DNA from: Chloroflexi bacterium RBG_13_51_52
GTDB lineage: Bacteria; Chloroflexota; Dehalococcoidia; Dehalococcoidales; RBG-16-60-22
Reading direction: 5' to 3'
Length of the DNA: 8,636 nucleotides
NCBI GenBank assembly: GCA_001796525.1
Contig: MGMT01000081.1
Span: 1 to 8,636 of the forward strand
In this document: positions 5,349 through 8,636 of the stretch, in pieces
How positions within the stretch are numbered: the first letter of the stretch is position 1
Layout: the number at the start of each line of letters is the position of its first letter
Notes under the pieces: generated by a model
The model's database searches: none
Told to the model about the DNA's origin: nothing
What the model saw: only the letters and a program-made list of their open reading frames with translations
Translations under genes and position numbers: made by a program

Positions 5349-6440
5349 TTAATTTTTCCTGCCCGAAGAGACACGTATTGATTGATAAGCCTGTTTTTGT
5401 CGTAAATAGGAAGGTATATCAAGCTCATCGTCCTGCATACCTTTAAGAATACGCGTCAATTCCTTATCCTTGGCGTTGCCTGTCATTTCTTCCCTCGTTT
5501 GGAAACCAGTGGCAATCAGCGTAAGCCTGACATCTTTGTCCATATTGGGGTCCATGACGACACCGAAAATAACGTTTGCCTGTGGGTCAACCGCCTGGCG
5601 GATAATCTCGGCGGCATTATTTACTTCATACAGAGTCAGATTGTTACCGGCAATGTTGAAAAGCACACCCTTAGCGCCCTGCATGGATACATCCAGCAAA
5701 GGACTGGACAGAGCTTGCCTGGCGGCTTCTATCGCCCGGTTTTGCCCGGACCCCTGCCCGATGGACATCCAGGCCGGCCCGGCATCTTTCATAATGGACC
5801 GGACATCTGCAAAGTCCAGATTAATAAGACCGGGAACAGTGATCACCTCGGCAATTGCCTGCACGCCATGATGCAACACCTCATCAGCCGTTCTAAAAGC
5901 GCCGTCGACACTGGTCTTCTGGTCGCATAAATCAAGAAGACGGTCGTTGGGGATAATAATCAAGGTATCAACCCTTTCCATCAGCGCTTTAATGCCATCT
6001 TCGGCGGTCCTGGAGCGATGAGCACCTTCAAAGGCAAAAGGCCTGGTAACCACCGCAATAGTAAGTGCGCCGGCTTTCTTAGCCATCTCCGCCACAATCG
6101 ATGCCGAGCCCGTGCCGGTGCCTCCACCCATGCCAGCGGTTACAAAAACCATGTCAGCCCCGGCTACTACTTCGGCGATTGCGTCACGGCTTTCCTCGGC
6201 GGCTTTATGACCGATAATATGGTCGCCGCCGGCGCCCAGGCCACGGGTAGTTTTTTCACCAAGCTGAACACGCAGCATGGACTCGGTAACTTCCAGAGCC
6301 TGGGCATCCGTGTTCATGGCGATAAATTCAACCCCCCGTAAATGCTCGCGGACCATTCTCGAGACAGCGTTACAGCCTGCCCCGCCAGTACCGATAACCT
6401 TTATCTTCGCACCGCTGGAGACATAAGTTGATTTTGCCAT
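5349..6440 (-). CDS. ftsZ: Cell division GTPase FtsZ
   Basis: Tubulin homologue that polymerises with GTP into the cytokinetic ring at mid-cell. At 363 residues it is slightly short. The nucleotide domain has VIGTGGAGCNAV (15–26), NTDAQAL (43–49) and the tubulin signature GGGTGTGSA (105–113), where many FtsZ proteins have GTGAAP. The activation (T7) loop NLDFAD (207–212) is intact, so GTP hydrolysis between subunits should work. The globular core ends near LIATGF (308–313). Only about 24 residues separate it from the C-terminal peptide DELDIPSYLRQ (338–348), which binds FtsA and other partners; a basic tail, SIRVSSGRKN, follows. The disordered linker is therefore much shorter than the roughly 50 residues of E. 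coli or B. subtilis. GGAGGG precedes the ATG by about 5 nt, and the gene follows ftsA by 41 bp. Confidence 0.97.
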   Translation of the reverse strand: MAKSTYVSSGAKIKVIGTGGAGCNAVSRMVREHLRGVEFIAMNTDAQALEVTESMLRVQLGEKTTRGLGAGGDHIIGHKAAEESRDAIAEVVAGADMVFVTAGMGGGTGTGSASIVAEMAKKAGALTIAVVTRPFAFEGAHRSRTAEDGIKALMERVDTLIIIPNDRLLDLCDQKTSVDGAFRTADEVLHHGVQAIAEVITVPGLINLDFADVRSIMKDAGPAWMSIGQGSGQNRAIEAARQALSSPLLDVSMQGAKGVLFNIAGNNLTLYEVNNAAEIIRQAVDPQANVIFGVVMDPNMDKDVRLTLIATGFQTREEMTGNAKDKELTRILKGMQDDELDIPSYLRQKQAYQSIRVSSGRKN

Positions 6441-6481
6441 TACAGCCCTCCAATAAATATTTCCTTTAGTAATCCTGATAT

Positions 6482-7690
6482 TTATCTAAAAAGCCTGAGC
6501 ATTTTAACGAGTAAGCCATGCAGTCCCTTCCGTCTGGTTTTAGATGTCTCGGTGTCCTCGCTCTTTAGTTTCCACATGAGAAGGCCTACGCTGGTAGCAT
6601 AAGCCGGGTTGTCCAGCATATCCGAGACGCCGGGCAACATCATGGGTACGCCTAACCTTACCGGCATTCTCATAATCTTCTGCCCCAGCTCGGCGATTCC
6701 GGGCAGGTTGGCGCCACCGCCGGTGATAACGACTCCCGACGGAATGAGTTTATGATAATCCGATTGGGGAAGTTCCAGCATGATGAGCCGCAGTAATTCT
6801 CCGACACGCACACGGATGATTTCCGAGAGGTCACGGTAGGAGACACTGTGTCCATCGCCGGTAATGGCGATTTCTTTTGCAGCCGCATCATCCTGTTCCC
6901 GAGGCGTTACGTCACCGTATCTCTTTTTCATTTCTTCAGCCAGTTCGTAGTTGATTCCCAGACCTATCGAGATATCCCTGGTCACCTGATATCCGGCCAC
7001 CGGCAGCACGGAAGTATGGTAAATCGTGCTGTCTTTAAAAAGTGCCAGGTCGGTGGTGCCACCGCCGATATCCGCCAGCAAAACGCCGCCCTGTTTTTCA
7101 TCCGGTTCCAGCACAGCTTCGGCGCTGGCGAGGGGTTCCATCACCAGGTCTTCCACCTCAACGCCGATGCTGCGGATGCATTTCGTCAGGTTTTGCACGG
7201 AAGTGGCAGCGGCAGTAATGATGTGAGTTTCCACGTCCAGACGGTATGCCTGGAGTCCGACGGGATTTCTAACGCCTGCCTGCCCGTCTACCACATATCC
7301 CCGGGGAATAACATGCAGCACTTTATTTTCGGCAGCCACTTTAACGTTGCGGGCAACGTCGAGGACCCGCTTGAGGTCGTCAGGGCGCACTATCTGATTA
7401 TTGCGCGTGATGGAAACAGAACCCGTTTTATTTACCGCCGAAACGTGCCTGCCGGTAACACCGACATATGCCGATTCCAGCTTGCGTCCAGCCATCTGTT
7501 CCGCTAACCTGACCGATTCTCTAATCGATTCCCGGGCTTCATTGATACTTACCACCAGTCCCTTGTGAAGACCGTGCGATGGGACTACGCCCACCCCGAG
7601 AACGCGAAGACCATCATCGTTGACATCAGCCATGATGGTACAAACCTTGGTCGTTCCGACGTCTATTGCGCCGACTCTATCTCTTTTCAC
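6482..7690 (-). CDS. ftsA: Cell division protein FtsA
   Basis: Actin-like ATPase that tethers FtsZ filaments to the cytoplasmic membrane and recruits later division proteins. At 402 residues it is of normal length. It has phosphate-1 IDVGTTKVC (9–17), the SHS2 (1C) domain at about 84–165, phosphate-2 LADIGGGTTDLALF (205–218) and the adenosine loop VITGGGANLPG (321–331). A linker with KTRRK (384–388) leads to the C-terminal amphipathic helix GLHGLLVKMLRLFR (389–402), which should insert in the membrane. The start is GTG at 7690, fixed by AGGAGG 5 nt upstream; no in-frame ATG fits the N-terminal strand. It precedes ftsZ by 41 bp in the usual order, but ftsQ is not upstream; instead there is a 71-residue unknown gene. 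Confidence 0.96.
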   Translation of the reverse strand: MKRDRVGAIDVGTTKVCTIMADVNDDGLRVLGVGVVPSHGLHKGLVVSINEARESIRESVRLAEQMAGRKLESAYVGVTGRHVSAVNKTGSVSITRNNQIVRPDDLKRVLDVARNVKVAAENKVLHVIPRGYVVDGQAGVRNPVGLQAYRLDVETHIITAAATSVQNLTKCIRSIGVEVEDLVMEPLASAEAVLEPDEKQGGVLLADIGGGTTDLALFKDSTIYHTSVLPVAGYQVTRDISIGLGINYELAEEMKKRYGDVTPREQDDAAAKEIAITGDGHSVSYRDLSEIIRVRVGELLRLIMLELPQSDYHKLIPSGVVITGGGANLPGIAELGQKIMRMPVRLGVPMMLPGVSDMLDNPAYATSVGLLMWKLKSEDTETSKTRRKGLHGLLVKMLRLFR

Positions 7691-7708
7691 TTTTTCCTCC
7701 TCTGGGGC

Positions 7709-7714
7709 ATTATA
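7709..7714 (-). promoter_or_regulatory. Possible -10 box just ahead of ftsA
   Basis: A perfect TATAAT on the minus strand lies 18 bp before the GTG start of ftsA. No matching -35 box is seen 16–18 bp upstream, and the expected start would fall on the ribosome-binding site. It may be an extra promoter for ftsA–ftsZ giving an extremely short leader, or a chance match. Confidence 0.3.
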
Positions 7715-7753
7715 CCGCCCGTGTCATGCTTTATTACCTATATTTATATAGAG

Positions 7754-7969
7754 TTACTTGCCTTTGGCATCACGGTAACGGATGTTCCACTTGTTGCAGA
7801 GAGACATAAGGTGCTCTTTGAACTCCTGGTTGGGTATCCGATAGAGTTCGGCGAGAAAGCCATGGAGCAACTCACCGCCAGTCATATTCGGAGCCGAATC
7901 TTCAGGCCCCGGCAGGTTGATGTAGACGATTTCCGTCATGAGCTTCTGATACTCTATTGGGGTAGCCAT
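7754..7969 (-). CDS. 71-residue protein of unknown function upstream of ftsA
   Basis: Not a recognised family. The protein begins MATPIEYQKLMTEIVYI, then LPGPEDSAPNMTGGELLHGF (residues 20–39), then two likely helices (about 33–46 and 51–64) and the end IRYRDAKGK. It is soluble, mixed-charge, with no signal peptide, membrane segment or metal-binding pattern; its single Cys (about 62) is unpaired. The start at 7969 is preferred because AAAGGAGG lies 10 nt upstream. The frame is open to another ATG at 8005, but a TATAAA box (8019–8014) lies just before that start and could be the promoter for the shorter form. The gene ends 63 bp before ftsA on the same strand, in the place where other bacteria carry ftsQ or similar, so a link with division is possible but unproven. 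Confidence 0.7.
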   Translation of the reverse strand: MATPIEYQKLMTEIVYINLPGPEDSAPNMTGGELLHGFLAELYRIPNQEFKEHLMSLCNKWNIRYRDAKGK

Positions 7970-8129
7970 AGGGTTGAATCCTCCTTTTATGTTTTTCCGT
8001 TCCATTAGTGCCTTTTATACAAAACACTATTTAAATCGTACTACGTTCCACAGGCAGGCATATAATATTGTCCTTTCTATTTCTAAAGCGTCCTTAAAAA
8101 ATTCCATAATATTTTATTTATTAAAATTC

Positions 8130-8158
8130 TTGTATCTTCTCTTTTTTTGGAATATAAT
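8130..8158 (+). promoter_or_regulatory. Predicted promoter of the DUF5343 gene, in an AT-rich divergent region
   Basis: TTGTAT (8130–8135), 17-bp spacer, perfect TATAAT (8153–8158). The expected start near 8165 gives a leader of about 20 nt. The whole stretch 8006–8184 is strikingly AT-rich and holds a second TATAAT on the plus strand (8061–8066) without a clear -35 box. I see no RNA gene or terminator in it. Confidence 0.65.
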
Positions 8159-8184
8159 AATAAACAACCGAAAGAGGTTATGAC

Positions 8185-8636
8185 GTGACCAGTGAAAAGG
8201 GACGAAAACACCTCCCACCATATGTATCCTACAGGACTTTCTACAACTTTCTTGAGCGACTGCAACAGCACATGCCGTCGCGCATCGACCGCAGCTACTG
8301 GGGAGACATTCTCTCCGGAAGCACCGGCACGCAGCTCATGGCGGCTTTACGTTTTCTCAATCTTATAGATATCAACGGCAAACCTACGGAACTGCTTAAA
8401 CCGTTGGTTGAAGCCAGAGGAGAGATAAGGACCAGGCTGCTATATGAATTAACTAACGACGCTTTCGACTTTGCCTGCCAAAGCTCGCTGGACCTTGAAA
8501 GCGCCACCTACGCTCAATTACAGGAGGTTTTCCATCATACTTTCCAGCTTACCGACGATGTCAGCCGCAAGTGTGTTAAATTCTTTATCGCTATGGCCAA
8601 CGATGCCGGTATAAATCTATCACCGTTTATTACCAA
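8185..8636 (+). CDS. DUF5343 family protein, N-terminal part
   Basis: The first 150 codons of a gene that runs off the right edge. The sequence opens VTSEKGRKHLPPYVSYRTF and continues NFLERLQQHMPSRIDRSYW (21–39), SGSTGTQLMAALRFLNLID (44–62), GKPTELLKPLV (65–75) and a helical C-terminal part with DDVSRKCVKFFIAMANDAG (about 124–142) and SPF. This order of motifs (PYV-x-YRTF, MP-RIDRS-W, SGS-x-G-QL-ALRFL-LID) is what I recall for DUF5343, whose function is not established. The early region (22–62) is built like a winged-helix domain. The start is GTG at 8185, with AAAGAGG 7 nt upstream. An ATG at 8180 in another frame reaches a stop after two codons. Divergent from the ftsA-linked unknown gene. 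Confidence 0.82.
   Translation, partial: MTSEKGRKHLPPYVSYRTFYNFLERLQQHMPSRIDRSYWGDILSGSTGTQLMAALRFLNLIDINGKPTELLKPLVEARGEIRTRLLYELTNDAFDFACQSSLDLESATYAQLQEVFHHTFQLTDDVSRKCVKFFIAMANDAGINLSPFIT

Noticed and set aside
6848..7507. Plus-strand open frame of 219 codons opposite ftsA
   Set aside because: It is entirely antisense to ftsA, whose motifs are intact, and its product has no recognisable domain pattern.
7970..8005. Twelve-residue N-terminal extension of the 71-residue protein (ATG at 8005)
   Set aside because: The AAAGGAGG ribosome-binding site lies inside this extension and serves the ATG at 7969; a TATAAA box just before 8005 would leave no leader for the longer form.
8061..8066. Second TATAAT on the plus strand upstream of the DUF5343 gene
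   Set aside because: No -35 box at 16–18 bp, and the region is so AT-rich that such hexamers are expected by chance; the box at 8153 is better supported.

Overview
The window reads as an ordinary chromosomal housekeeping segment from a bacterium of moderate GC content (about half GC by eye). The gene set is an archaeal-type phosphoglycerate mutase beside phosphoglycerate kinase, DXS of the MEP isoprenoid pathway, an FtsA–FtsZ pair without an adjacent ftsQ, and a DUF5343 protein. This combination most resembles Chloroflexota, and Dehalococcoidia in particular. That placement is a judgement from remembered protein families, not from a search. No insertion sequence, CRISPR array, prophage or toxin–antitoxin module is visible.

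Layout: (1) Bases 1–1814, minus strand: a two-gene glycolytic unit, pgk followed after 21 bp by apgM, which runs off the left edge. It has a near-consensus promoter (TTGATA-17-TATAAT) and a leader of about 105 nt that contains a terminator-like hairpin. (2) 1815–3719, minus strand: dxs, with its own promoter in a divergent region shared with (3) 3871–4344, plus strand: a small four-helix-type membrane protein of the Sm_multidrug_ex family. (4) 4402–4478, plus strand: tRNA-Arg(TCT). (5) 4488–4859, minus strand: a cold-shock-domain protein preceded by a 40-residue, very basic small protein that is easily missed. The cold-shock gene's Shine-Dalgarno sequence is folded into a hairpin. (6) 4966–7969, minus strand: a cell-division cluster of a 71-residue protein of unknown function, ftsA, ftsZ and a 114-residue winged-helix-like protein. 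(7) 8185–8636, plus strand: the first 150 codons of a DUF5343 protein, behind an AT-rich promoter region.

Working together: Pgk and ApgM carry out consecutive steps of lower glycolysis or gluconeogenesis (1,3-bisphosphoglycerate to 3-phosphoglycerate to 2-phosphoglycerate). Dxs takes pyruvate and glyceraldehyde-3-phosphate from the same pathway into isoprenoid synthesis. FtsA tethers FtsZ filaments to the membrane at the division site. The most unusual signals are regulatory: the pgk leader hairpin, the hairpin masking the cold-shock ribosome-binding site, and paired ACCGGT sites around the small-protein promoter. I see no clear new multi-gene system. The best candidates for undescribed biology are the small proteins around ftsAZ and ahead of the cold-shock gene.
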